DNA from: Oscillibacter sp.
GTDB lineage: Bacteria; Bacillota; Clostridia; Oscillospirales; Oscillospiraceae
NCBI GenBank assembly: GCA_022791875.1
Contig: JAAVZX010000040.1
Location: 1-64,000, forward strand
Length of the DNA: 64,000 bases
Reading direction: 5' to 3'
The notes under the pieces are model-generated. The model did no database searches, had not been told where the DNA came from, and was given only the letters and a program-made list of their open reading frames with translations. The number at the start of each line of letters is the position of its first letter. Within the stretch, counting starts at the first letter, position 1. The translations under genes were made by a program, and so were the position numbers. Of the stretch, positions 52,540 through 61,156 are shown one piece after another.

Positions 52540-53021
52540 AGAAACAAAGCATCCAACATCATATGGACGGGCTGGCGGCGCTGCTGCTGTTCGGGGTGTT
52601 TGCGGCCTGCGTGCTGTCGGTGCTGCTGACGGGGGCGGGGGCCTACCGCCGCCTCACCCAGCGGGATCAGGACGCGTTCAGCCGCCGGACCTGCGTGCAG
52701 TACCTGGCCACTCGTGTGCGGCAGGCGGACAGCCGGGACAGTGTGTCCGTGGACCCGGACTTCGGGGGCGTTCCCGCCCTGGTCCTGGAGGACGGCTACG
52801 GCTTCGCCACCTGGGTCTACTGCTACGACGGGCAGCTTATGGAGCTCTACGCCGCCGTGGACTCCGGCATGAGTCCGGGGGACGGCGCGGCCATGATGCC
52901 CCTGTCGGGGCTGGATTTCACCCTCTCCGAGGGGCTGCTGACCGCCGTGTTCACCGGCGTCCAGGGGACTGAGGACGTGCTGAGCCTCAGCCTGCGGAGC
53001 GGAGAGGGGGCGGCGGCATGA
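52536..53021 (+). CDS. DUF4860-like single-TM protein
   Basis: N-terminal TM; RRTCVQYLATRVRQAD; overlaps neighbours by 4 bp. Confidence 0.7.
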   Translation: MKKQSIQHHMDGLAALLLFGVFAACVLSVLLTGAGAYRRLTQRDQDAFSRRTCVQYLATRVRQADSRDSVSVDPDFGGVPALVLEDGYGFATWVYCYDGQLMELYAAVDSGMSPGDGAAMMPLSGLDFTLSEGLLTAVFTGVQGTEDVLSLSLRSGEGAAA

Positions 53022-53497
53022 GACACAGCAAGGCCCCTTTGGTGCTGATGGAGCAGATGATTATGTTGCTGGTGTTCGCATTGGCTGCGGCGCTGTGCCT
53101 GCAGGCGTTCGTGAAGTCGGACGCGGCCTCCCACCGCAGCGAGGCCCGGGACCGGGCCGTCACCGCCGCACAGACCGCCGCTGAGACACTCCGCCGCTAT
53201 GGCCGGGAGGGCGACATGGGCTACGCCCTCACCCAGGCCGCGGAGGCCCTGGGCGGAGACTATCAGCAGGGGCTTCTCTGGCTGGATTACGACGCGGACT
53301 GGAATCCCATTGATTACGACAAGTGCGGCATGGAGGCCCCCGAGGCTGCGTACCGCCTGGAGGCCCAAGGGGTGCCCGTGGAGACGCCGGGGCTTTGGAA
53401 GGCCAGAGTCCTGGTGAGTACCAGCACCGCGGACGGTGCGCCGGACGTGCTCTTTGAAATCAACACCGCATGGCAGGAGGTGGACGGCAATGCCTGA
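53018..53497 (+). CDS. Pseudopilin-like hypothetical protein
   Basis: LVLMEQMIMLLVFALAAALCLQAFVKSD N-terminal TM followed by helical spine. Confidence 0.6.
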   Translation: MRHSKAPLVLMEQMIMLLVFALAAALCLQAFVKSDAASHRSEARDRAVTAAQTAAETLRRYGREGDMGYALTQAAEALGGDYQQGLLWLDYDADWNPIDYDKCGMEAPEAAYRLEAQGVPVETPGLWKARVLVSTSTADGAPDVLFEINTAWQEVDGNA

Positions 53498-53906
53498 GCA
53501 GGAAAAGCAGCGCTTCGCGCCCCCCGCCGTGGGCGGCATGTCCCTTCTGGTGGCCTTCGCGGTGCTGTGCCTGACGGTCTTCTCCCTGCTGAGCCTCAGC
53601 ACCGTTCAGGCCGACGCCCGTCTGGCGGACGCCTCCGCCCAGGCCGTGGCGGACTATTACGCCGCCGACTGCGCCGCCCAGGAAATCCTGGCGCGGCTCC
53701 GGAACGGCGAGTTCCCCGACGGCGTCAGCGCCTACGGGGACACCTACTCCTACACCTGCCCTATTTCCGACACCCAGAACCTGGAAGTCGAAGTCCTTCT
53801 GGACGGCGACGCCTACACCATCCTGCGCTGGGCCGCGGCCCCGTCGGCGGACTGGGTGGAGGACGACAGCCTGGAGCTCTGGGGCGGCGACGATTTCTTC
53901 TTCTGA
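53490..53906 (+). CDS. Hypothetical single-TM protein in pilus-like cluster
   Basis: MSLLVAFAVLCLTVFSLLSLSTVQAD; start overlaps previous stop. Confidence 0.6.
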   Translation: MPEQEKQRFAPPAVGGMSLLVAFAVLCLTVFSLLSLSTVQADARLADASAQAVADYYAADCAAQEILARLRNGEFPDGVSAYGDTYSYTCPISDTQNLEVEVLLDGDAYTILRWAAAPSADWVEDDSLELWGGDDFFF

Positions 53907-53976
53907 GCCGGTTCCCCACGTATCCCCAAAACAGCCCCGCAAGGCGGGTGCGCAAATGAATGTAAGGAGGCCCCTT

Positions 53977-55053
53977 ATGGCAGAATTGTTGGATTATCTC
54001 AAGCGCGCCGTGGAGGAACACGCGTCAGACGTGTTCATCGTGGCCGGCGGCCCCGTGTGCGCGAAGGTGAAGAGCAGCATCACCCCCCTTCTGGACGGGG
54101 AGCGCGTCTTCGCGGACAAAACCCAGGCGCTGATCAGCGAAATGTACCGCCTGGCGGAGCGGCCTATGGACACCTTTCTCTCCCGGCATGACGACGACTT
54201 CGCCCTCTCCATTTCGGGCCTGGCCCGCTTCCGGGTCAACACGTACCGCCAGCGGGGCTCCATGTCCGCCGTCATCCGGCTGGTGCCCTTCCAGATCCCC
54301 GACTGGCAGAAGATGCACATCCCCGAGGAGGTCATCGGGCTCTCCGATCTGACCCACGGCATGGTGCTGATCACCGGCGAGGCGGGCAGCGGAAAGTCCA
54401 CCACCCAAGCCTGCATCCTGGACCGGATCAATGAGACGCGGGAGTGCCACATCGTCACCCTGGAGGACCCCATCGAATACCTGCACAAGAACAAAAAGAG
54501 CATCATCAGCCAGCGTGAAATCGGCATTGACTCGGAGAACTACTCCTCCGCCCTCCGGGCCTGCCTGCGCCAGGCCCCCAACGTGGTGCTTTTGGGTGAA
54601 ATGCGGGACCAGGAGACCATTCGGACCGCCATCACCGCCGCGGAGACGGGCCACCTCCTCATCGCCACCCTCCACACCCGGAACGCCGTGAACACCATCG
54701 ACCGGATCATCGACATCTTCCCCGCGGGGCAGCAGGACCAGATCCGCATCCAGCTCAGCTCCGTGCTGCAGGCGGTTGTGTCCCAGCGGCTTTTGCCCAT
54801 CGCCAGGGACGGGGCCAGCAGCGACGAGCTGATCCCCGCCTGCGAGATCATGAAGACCAACACCGCCATCCGCACCTACATCCGGGACCACAATACCCAC
54901 CAGATCCCCAACGCCATCGCCAAGGGGGGCAAGGAGGGCATGATCACCATGGACGACTCCATTTTGGCCCTCTACAACGCGGGTAAAATCACCGCGCAGA
55001 CGGCCTTGGACTTCACCGACAACCCCGAACAGATGGAGCGCCGTCTCCGCTGA
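53977..55053 (+). CDS. pilT: PilT-like type IV pilus retraction ATPase
   Basis: ITGEAGSGKSTTQACILDRIN, VTLEDPIEYLHKNKKSIISQREIG, LGEMRDQETIRTAITAAETGHLLIATLHT. Confidence 0.93.
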   Translation: MAELLDYLKRAVEEHASDVFIVAGGPVCAKVKSSITPLLDGERVFADKTQALISEMYRLAERPMDTFLSRHDDDFALSISGLARFRVNTYRQRGSMSAVIRLVPFQIPDWQKMHIPEEVIGLSDLTHGMVLITGEAGSGKSTTQACILDRINETRECHIVTLEDPIEYLHKNKKSIISQREIGIDSENYSSALRACLRQAPNVVLLGEMRDQETIRTAITAAETGHLLIATLHTRNAVNTIDRIIDIFPAGQQDQIRIQLSSVLQAVVSQRLLPIARDGASSDELIPACEIMKTNTAIRTYIRDHNTHQIPNAIAKGGKEGMITMDDSILALYNAGKITAQTALDFTDNPEQMERRLR

Positions 55054-55074
55054 GTTGGGAAAATACGCGCAAAA

Positions 55075-55107
55075 AAGGCGGACGTACATTTTCAGTACGT
55101 CCGCCTT
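55075..55107. terminator. Bidirectional terminator between convergent genes
   Basis: AAGGCGGACGTAC-ATTTTCA-GTACGTCCGCCTT. Confidence 0.85.
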
Positions 55108-55123
55108 CTGGCGGGCATGGGGG

Positions 55124-55501
55124 TCACGCGGAGAGGCCGTCCAGGCCGCGGACCTGGACGCGCCCCTGGCGGAGGCGGCGGAAGCTGGTGACGGTGACGC
55201 GGCCGTCCTCCCAGCGGTAGCGGAGGCGGGCGCTGCCGCAGTCGAGGCAGCGCTCGAGGGCGGTGCGGCAATGCTGGAGGTACAGGAGGCGTCCGATCAT
55301 GGCGCGCTCGCGCTCCACCTCCTCGCCGTACTCGAGGCAGGGGAGAGCGTCGCAGGAGCTGATGCGGGCCACGGAGCGGCTGATCTGCTCGCTGCACTGG
55401 CTGGCACTCAGCCGGAGGCGCTCACGGAGCACCTGGCGGGGGAGGACCTGGGGCTTGCTGCTGGCGGTGTTGGTCTTGTTGGTGTTGTTGTTCTGAGTCA
55501 T
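55124..55501 (-). CDS. Hypothetical protein
   Basis: ATG 55501 with RBS aaaggtgacg; no recognised family. Confidence 0.6.
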   Translation of the reverse strand: MTQNNNTNKTNTASSKPQVLPRQVLRERLRLSASQCSEQISRSVARISSCDALPCLEYGEEVERERAMIGRLLYLQHCRTALERCLDCGSARLRYRWEDGRVTVTSFRRLRQGRVQVRGLDGLSA

Positions 55502-55556
55502 GAGATCGTCACCTTTCATAAAAAATTTGGATTTGAGCGTGTAAGCACGTGAAAAA

Positions 55557-55688
55557 GGACATAGTAATCCCGTGCTTTCACGTCGAGTACCAGTCCAAAT
55601 GGATACAGTAATCCCGCACTTACACGGCAAATACCAATCCAGGTGGACATAGTAATCCTGTTCTTACACGTCGATACCTGTCCAGTCA
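55557..55688. repeat. Three tandem degenerate 44-bp repeats upstream of 55501 gene
   Basis: GGACATAGTAATCC.../GGATACAGTAATCC.../GGACATAGTAATCC... starting at 55557, 55601, 55645. Confidence 0.85.
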
Positions 55689-55833
55689 AATCCTTATTTC
55701 GGTTTTACGATCTCACGTCCTGCGAGATTATTTAATTATAGCACTCCTTTTTCCCCGAGTCAACACTCTTTTCAAAAATTTCTAAAAAAATTTTTTCAGG
55801 CAGATGCGGCGATCGGAGTGCGGCGGTCGCGGG

Positions 55834-56005
55834 GGAAGGGCGGACACAGAGGTCCGCCCCTACAGAGTAAATTTTCCTCTGGGGCAAATGAGCATCATTT
55901 GCCCCAGATAAAGTTTGGGGTCCAGCCCTTTTCAAAGGGCTGGTGGGGTCCAGGGGCAAAGCCCCTGGCCGCCGGAGGCCCCCCGTCTCCCGTCCCCCGT
56001 TCGCG
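55834..56005 (-). repeat. Composite intergenic repeat: short CACAGAGGTCCGCCCC element, CTGGGGCAAATG hairpin, class A copy 6
   Basis: CTGGGGCAAATGAGCATCATTTGCCCCAG; AGCCCTTTTCAAAGGGCT; CCAGGGGCAAAGCCCCTGG; GCCGCCGGAGGCCCCCCGTCTCCCGTCCCCCG. Confidence 0.85.
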
Positions 56006-56013
56006 GGTGGGTG

Positions 56014-57288
56014 TCAGACTTCCTCGAAGCCTTTGAAGTTTTCCTCTTCGTCGAAGACGGGCATGTAGAGCTTGCCGTCGGTGGTGACGTCGGGGTTGGC
56101 TTCGATTTCGGGGAGGAGACTTTCGGAGACGTAGAACTCGCCCATGTGGAGGGTGTCTTTGGTCCAGAGGACTTTCAGGGGTTCACCCAGGTTCGGGCAG
56201 GTGCGGAGGCAGAACTGGAAGCAGAGCTTGTCTGTGTCCAGCACGCAGGGGATGCGGGCGTACTCGGTGGTGATGGAGGTGATGGCGTTGGGGTAGGTTT
56301 CCTCGAAGGAGCCCTTGTCCAGGACCTTTCTGGTGGTGGCGTCGGCGTTGCCGATGCCGTTGAAGTTCGCGCCGGTCTTGGGGGAGAGGTCCAGGACGCC
56401 GATGCGCTCAATGAAGGGCTTGACGCGGTAGTCGTAGGCGCGGCCCACCACGTTGGGGTCCATGCCGTCGCCGCTGATCTCCTTGCCGATCTGTTCCAGC
56501 ATGAGGACGTTGATTTTCTCAAAGGGAATCGCGGCCATGAGGGACTTCGCCTGGAGCAGGAGCTCGGGCTCCTCGGCCTCGATGCACTTGTTGGGAATGG
56601 CGCGGATGGTGTGGGTCTGATGGAAGGCGTTCTCGACGATGCCGATGGCGAAGGGGATGTTGCAGTTGGCCAGGGCGGTGCGTCCGAAGGAGGGGACGTT
56701 GATGTGCATGAGGTTGAAGCCACGCTTGTGGCAGATGCTGGCTCCGTACTGCTTGCCCAGGCCAATGGCCATCATCTTCATGATGCCGCTCTCGAAGGGA
56801 CCGTGGAAGTCGGTGTGGGGCTTGATGCGGGCCACGGGGACGATATAGTCGCAGGAGAGGGCGAAGGCGTCCAGCTCCACATCCAGGCCCTCGGCGGAGA
56901 CGCCGATCTTCTTGGTGTCCATGCAGGAGTGGATCTTGCAGCCGCAGGCTTCCTCGGTGATGCCGTAGTGTGTGAGGATGGCGAGCTGGCCCTCGGCGGT
57001 GGCGCCGCCGTGGCTGCCCATGGCGGGGACAATGTAGGGTGTGGCCCCGATGCGCTTGAGCTCCTCGGCGAAGGTACGGAGGATGACCACGCTGTTGGCA
57101 ATCTCGCGGCTGGCGGCGGTGAAGCAGACGGTGCTGCCGGGCTTGATGAGGTCCAGGGTGCCCTCCCGCTTCAGGGCATCCCGCACGGCCTGGGGCACGT
57201 CCTCAATATGGGTGGCGTCCAGGTGGTTCTGAACCTTGTAAAACTTGGGGATTTCCATCTCCTGTACCAGATCTCTTACAACGCCCAT
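56014..57288 (-). CDS. Lactate racemase domain (LarA/DUF2088-like) protein, second paralogue
   Basis: PAMGSHGGATAEGQLAIL, RIKPHTDFHGPFESGIMKMMAIGLGKQ. Confidence 0.87.
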   Translation of the reverse strand: MGVVRDLVQEMEIPKFYKVQNHLDATHIEDVPQAVRDALKREGTLDLIKPGSTVCFTAASREIANSVVILRTFAEELKRIGATPYIVPAMGSHGGATAEGQLAILTHYGITEEACGCKIHSCMDTKKIGVSAEGLDVELDAFALSCDYIVPVARIKPHTDFHGPFESGIMKMMAIGLGKQYGASICHKRGFNLMHINVPSFGRTALANCNIPFAIGIVENAFHQTHTIRAIPNKCIEAEEPELLLQAKSLMAAIPFEKINVLMLEQIGKEISGDGMDPNVVGRAYDYRVKPFIERIGVLDLSPKTGANFNGIGNADATTRKVLDKGSFEETYPNAITSITTEYARIPCVLDTDKLCFQFCLRTCPNLGEPLKVLWTKDTLHMGEFYVSESLLPEIEANPDVTTDGKLYMPVFDEEENFKGFEEV

Positions 57289-57669
57289 GTCAAATCATCC
57301 TTTTTCATAAAATTATAGGGGTATCTACTGCGGAGTATAGCACGAAGCACCAAAAATAGCAAGCCTCTTTCCGGAAAAAATATCAAATATTAACACTGTG
57401 GGGCGCAAAACCGCCCCGCCCGCTTTTGGCGGGTGGGGGCGGCTTCGCGCAAGTCTTAGGAGGTATATAAATTATACTTCTATCTGCCCTGTATCCCCCT
57501 GTGTAAGCATGTGCGTGAAGTCCTTGCGCCACAGCATTCAGGGCTTTTCATGTGAACGGTCATGCGGCGTTGTGCGATGGCTAAAGGGAAAAAATAAGGG
57601 AAAAAATTTGCCCCCTCCCTGACAGCGGGAAGGGGCTTGTAACCTAGCGGGGCGGCGCTCAGGTTAAAC

Positions 57670-57897
57670 TCAGACGTCGGCGGCGATCTGGACGTAGTGC
57701 CGCCAGACGCCATCCACGCCCTTGCCCTGGGAGCCGAACCGCTTCATGTGCCGCTGTGCCAGGGGGCTTTCCATAAATTCCACGCCTGTCATATCGTGAC
57801 GGGCAATCAGCTTCCCCGTGGCGGATGTCTCGTACACCGTGAAGAGGTCTGGGGAGTCCCAGCCACCCCAGAGGGCCAAAACGTCTTTTGCTTTCAT
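57670..57897 (-). CDS. Small hypothetical protein (mobile-element cargo)
   Basis: ATG 57897 with RBS aaaggagg; 75 aa. Confidence 0.55.
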   Translation of the reverse strand: MKAKDVLALWGGWDSPDLFTVYETSATGKLIARHDMTGVEFMESPLAQRHMKRFGSQGKGVDGVWRHYVQIAADV

Positions 57898-58000
57898 TGC
57901 TCTTTCCTCCTTTGCCCTCGTAACCTCCGGGGCGGGCGTCCGATTCTGCATCAGCGGCGGCGGTGGTCGTCGGCCTGGCGGGCACTGGCGGCTTTGCGGC

Positions 58001-58177
58001 CTATTGCCCCAGCCCCGCCAGCTCATCCAGCAGGGCATCCAGGGCGGCGGTGATAGCCTGCTGCCGGGTCTTGGGGTCCAGCCTGGCCTCCAGGGCGGCG
58101 ATCCGGCGCTCATGCTCCTTGGCGGTCTGTTCCAACGCTTCCAGACGAGCGGTCACATTTTCTTGCTCCATGGCCAT
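58001..58177 (-). CDS. Small coiled-coil protein
   Basis: MAMEQENVTARLEALEQTAKEHERRIAALEARLDPKTRQQAITAALDALLDELAGLGQ; RBS aaggagg. Confidence 0.6.
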   Translation of the reverse strand: MAMEQENVTARLEALEQTAKEHERRIAALEARLDPKTRQQAITAALDALLDELAGLGQ

Positions 58178-58288
58178 TTCCTCCTTGCAATTTGGAGGGG
58201 GCCGTGGTATTCTGTACCTGACCCCCTCCGGGTGGTTGTTGGGCTCCCTGCATCGTGCTTTGACCGGCGGTGATGCAAGGGGCCTTTC

Positions 58289-58543
58289 TCATACCGTGCT
58301 GTGGTAGAGCTGCGTAAGGTCGACGGCGAGTTCCTTCTTGACGGGCTTGCCGACGCTGAGCACCCGATAGCCCTTGCGGTTGAACAGGCGGTAGAGCAGC
58401 GCTGTAACGTCCTGCCCCACCGTCTGGGCCGCCTGGAGCTGCTGCTTGTCCAGCACAATGAACTCCTCGTGCTGCGTGCCGGTACGCTCGTCCCGCACGG
58501 TAACGGGGTAGGCCCTGGCCTGGATGGCGATTAAGTTCTCCAT
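58289..58543 (-). CDS. Small hypothetical protein
   Basis: 84-aa ORF between similarly sized tightly spaced minus-strand ORFs. Confidence 0.55.
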   Translation of the reverse strand: MENLIAIQARAYPVTVRDERTGTQHEEFIVLDKQQLQAAQTVGQDVTALLYRLFNRKGYRVLSVGKPVKKELAVDLTQLYHSTV

Positions 58544-58555
58544 GCCTCCACCCCC

Positions 58556-58834
58556 TCACGCGCTGATGGTGAAGCGGCGGGACGTGCTGGAGCGGCAGAA
58601 CTGCCCGTAGACGTCGGGGAGCGCGGCCTTGAGGGCCTTGCCGTCCAGGCGGGAGGAAATAATCTCCTTCCAGCGCAGGATGAAGTTTTTGGTTCTGAGT
58701 TCCTCCAGGCCCTCTTGCTCCAGATGGGCCTTGAGTTCGGCCCGAATGGCCTCGGCCTGTTCCTCGAGCTGCTTCTGCTGGGCCTCCAGCTGCCGCAGTT
58801 TGTTGACGCGGTTCTCGATCATTCTCTCGGTCAT
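58556..58834 (-). CDS. Small coiled-coil hypothetical protein
   Basis: MTERMIENRVNKLRQLEAQQKQLEEQAEAIRAELKAHLEQEG; RBS aggaggt. Confidence 0.6.
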   Translation of the reverse strand: MTERMIENRVNKLRQLEAQQKQLEEQAEAIRAELKAHLEQEGLEELRTKNFILRWKEIISSRLDGKALKAALPDVYGQFCRSSTSRRFTISA

Positions 58835-58865
58835 GGTATGTACCTCCTGAATTTTGTTGTGGTGG

Positions 58866-58993
58866 GCGTCTGGTTTGGTGCTCTCCGGCTCGTCCCCGGC
58901 CTCCGCTAAGCAGTCCCGCCGTGTGTCTGGAAGGGCGGCGTCTGGTTTGGTGCTCTCCGGCTCGTCCCCGGCCTTCACTAAGCAGACCCGCCG
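58866..58993. repeat. Two direct copies of a 56-bp repeat, 72-bp period
   Basis: GCGTCTGGTTTGGTGCTCTCCGGCTCGTCCCCGGCCTYCRCTAAGCAGWCCCGCCG at 58866 and 58938. Confidence 0.85.
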
Positions 58994-59292
58994 CCCAACG
59001 CTGATGCAGGAACCCCGGCGGCGGCGGTCGTTCGGCGTCTGACCTTTGGTCTGCAACTTCCTGATACCTTACCGCTCTTATACGCAATCTCGGTGTTAGG
59101 CTTTAACGATTGCCGGCGTCCCTCCGGGCTTCGGGAATCCCACGCTTGTGCCTCGGGCTGGCCTGGAGCGCTCTATACCCGGTTTGGCGCGCCTGATGCG
59201 TCGCTTCTCCGCCCGGCAGGTATCCCGTCCGGTTATTCTGTTGTTCGAACCCTCCTTTCTGTTGTTCCCTCCTGACATTTTGAATTATACAC

Positions 59293-59372
59293 TATTCACG
59301 GGAATATGTCTATTAGCAGAATGTACATATTTACGGGGATATATTTGTGATTGTTTGCTATTTACGGGAGTA
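59293..59372. promoter_or_regulatory. Triple direct repeat TATTYACGGGRRTA upstream of RHH gene 1
   Basis: Copies at 59293, 59328, 59359. Confidence 0.75.
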
Positions 59373-59446
59373 GGCAAAAGCAGTACAATGGTGGCATACT
59401 GGGAAGGGTATTGCTATTTTGCAATTCCCCCACGGAGGTGAAGTGT

Positions 59447-59677
59447 ATGCCAGTATCAAAGGCACAGCAAAAGGCGGTACACAAATACGTCAAGGCAAAT
59501 TATGACCGCATGGAATTGACTGTGCCCAAAGGCCGCAAAGAGGAAATCAAGGTACACGCACAAGCTCAAGGCCAAAGTGTAAACGGCTTCATCAATCGAG
59601 CGATAGATGAAACCATGGAGCGGGACAAAGCGGGTCAGGAGGCCGCAGACGGCCCGCCGGAGGGTGCCGGGGAGTAA
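59447..59677 (+). CDS. Arc/CopG-like ribbon-helix-helix protein 1
   Basis: RMELTVPKGRKEEIKVHAQAQGQSVNGFINRAIDETMERD. Confidence 0.8.
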   Translation: MPVSKAQQKAVHKYVKANYDRMELTVPKGRKEEIKVHAQAQGQSVNGFINRAIDETMERDKAGQEAADGPPEGAGE

Positions 59678-59711
59678 TCCCCGGCTTTTCCTTCTTCCCG
59701 GGCCTGTGTCC

Positions 59712-59786
59712 TCACCCCCTGCGCCACAGCAGCCAGACAATGGCCGCGTTCAGCGCCACAAGCAGAATATCAAGCAAAATTTCCAT
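59712..59786 (-). CDS. 24-aa putative membrane peptide
   Basis: MEILLDILLVALNAAIVWLLWRRG preceded by gggaggagg. Confidence 0.45.
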   Translation of the reverse strand: MEILLDILLVALNAAIVWLLWRRG

Positions 59787-59873
59787 TGCGCGTCCTCCTC
59801 CCGCAAAATCATCTATTGACAACAGCAGGCGTTTCCGGTATCCTGTGGGTGGGAGGGTTTCCCCTCCCATCCC

Positions 59874-59993
59874 TTACTCGATCAGGTTGCTGATAAGGTC
59901 AACCAGCGCCTTGACGAGGTTCAGGATTGCGGTAATCATGAGTACGGCTGCGAGGGTCCGGTCATGGTTGCCGCTTTTCCTTTTGCCTGCCAT
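59874..59993 (-). CDS. 39-aa putative single-TM peptide
   Basis: MAGKRKSGNHDRTLAAVLMITAILNLVKALVDLISNLIE preceded by aaaggtggtg. Confidence 0.5.
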   Translation of the reverse strand: MAGKRKSGNHDRTLAAVLMITAILNLVKALVDLISNLIE

Positions 59994-60050
59994 CGTGTCA
60001 CCACCTTTCTGTCGGAGGCTGTTCCCTCCTGACAATGATAAGTATAGCAG

Positions 60051-60126
60051 TTATGTACATAACTTCCAATTGATAAAACAGCCAATTATGTACATAATAT
60101 TTTGTCTATTTTTGTTATGTACACAT
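60051..60126. promoter_or_regulatory. Triple TTATGTACATAA operator array
   Basis: Perfect palindromes at 60051-60062 and 60086-60097, near copy TTATGTACACAT at 60115-60126; TATAAT at 60141. Confidence 0.8.
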
Positions 60127-60174
60127 CTTGTGAAATGAGGTATAATATAGGCATACTAGGGGAGGTGTGACTAT

Positions 60175-60579
60175 ATGGGGATTACACCCGGGCGTAAGGA
60201 ATATATCTACCAGTACGCCAAAGAAAAGCTGAAACGCATACCACTTGATGTTCCAAAAACAACCTATGAGGACATTAAGGCCCACGCTACATCTATGGGC
60301 GAAAGCGTCAACGGCTTCATTAAGCGCGCCATATCTGAAACAATAGCGCGAGACGCCCCCGAAAGCCCCCCAGAGGCCGCAAGCGCGTCCGCAGGGAGCG
60401 GGGGTATCCCAGCATCCCCCGAGACGCTGGAAGCGGCCCAGGGGGCCGCAGAACGCACAGGGGAGGCCGTGGCGGACTTTGTCCGGCGTGCGGTGGAAAC
60501 ACAGGTGAAGCGGGACAAATCGGCAATAGCGTTGGGTATCAACCCGGCTACTGGGGAAAAACTGAAAAAGGAGGCGTGA
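60175..60579 (+). CDS. Arc/CopG-like ribbon-helix-helix protein 2
   Basis: RIPLDVPKTTYEDIKAHATSMGESVNGFIKRAISETIARD, homologous to RHH 1; second RHH-like segment near C-terminus. Confidence 0.8.
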   Translation: MGITPGRKEYIYQYAKEKLKRIPLDVPKTTYEDIKAHATSMGESVNGFIKRAISETIARDAPESPPEAASASAGSGGIPASPETLEAAQGAAERTGEAVADFVRRAVETQVKRDKSAIALGINPATGEKLKKEA

Positions 60580-60583
60580 TTTT

Positions 60584-61156
60584 ATGGCATTACCAGCAGA
60601 AAAGGCCCGGTACACGTTCGCCGACTGCCTCACATGGGAAGAGAATGAACGTATTGAAATCATCGACGGGGAAGCGGTCTTGATGGCCCCGCCGTCCAGG
60701 CTTCACCAGGAAATCAGCGTGGCAATCACTTCGCAGCTTTACAACTTCTTGGAGGGGAAGCGGTGCAAGGTGTACCCGGCTCCGTTCGCCGTCCGGCTCT
60801 TCGAGAAGGACGGGGAGGCCCCTGAAGACGTTGACACGATGGTTGAACCTGACATTTCCGTTGTGTGCGACGGCGACAAGCTGGACAAACACGGGTGCAA
60901 GGGGGCTCCAGATCTGGTAGTGGAAATCCTGTCCCCCTCCACTCAGCGACACGACCGCCTTGTAAAGCTGAGCCTGTACCAGCGGGCGGGGGTGCGGGAA
61001 TACTGGATTGTGAACCCGGAAGATCAGACTGTCCAGGTCATGTTGCATGATGGGGCCAGCCTCCGGCTCCATGAGGTTTACAGCCGTGGAGACGTGGCAA
61101 AGGTGAACGTGCTGGAGGGCTGCTTCATTGAGCTGAGCAAGGTATTCGCAGAATAA
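60584..61156 (+). CDS. Uma2 family (DUF820) putative endonuclease
   Basis: ERIEIIDGEAVLMAPPSRLHQ, VEPDISVVC, APDLVVEILSPSTQRHDRLVKLSLYQRAGVREYWIVNPE. Confidence 0.92.
   Translation: MALPAEKARYTFADCLTWEENERIEIIDGEAVLMAPPSRLHQEISVAITSQLYNFLEGKRCKVYPAPFAVRLFEKDGEAPEDVDTMVEPDISVVCDGDKLDKHGCKGAPDLVVEILSPSTQRHDRLVKLSLYQRAGVREYWIVNPEDQTVQVMLHDGASLRLHEVYSRGDVAKVNVLEGCFIELSKVFAE

Noticed and set aside
55557-55688. Possible mini-CRISPR (three 44-bp units)
   Set aside because: Repeats are head-to-tail with no unique spacers and no cas genes in the window; better as operator or iteron array.
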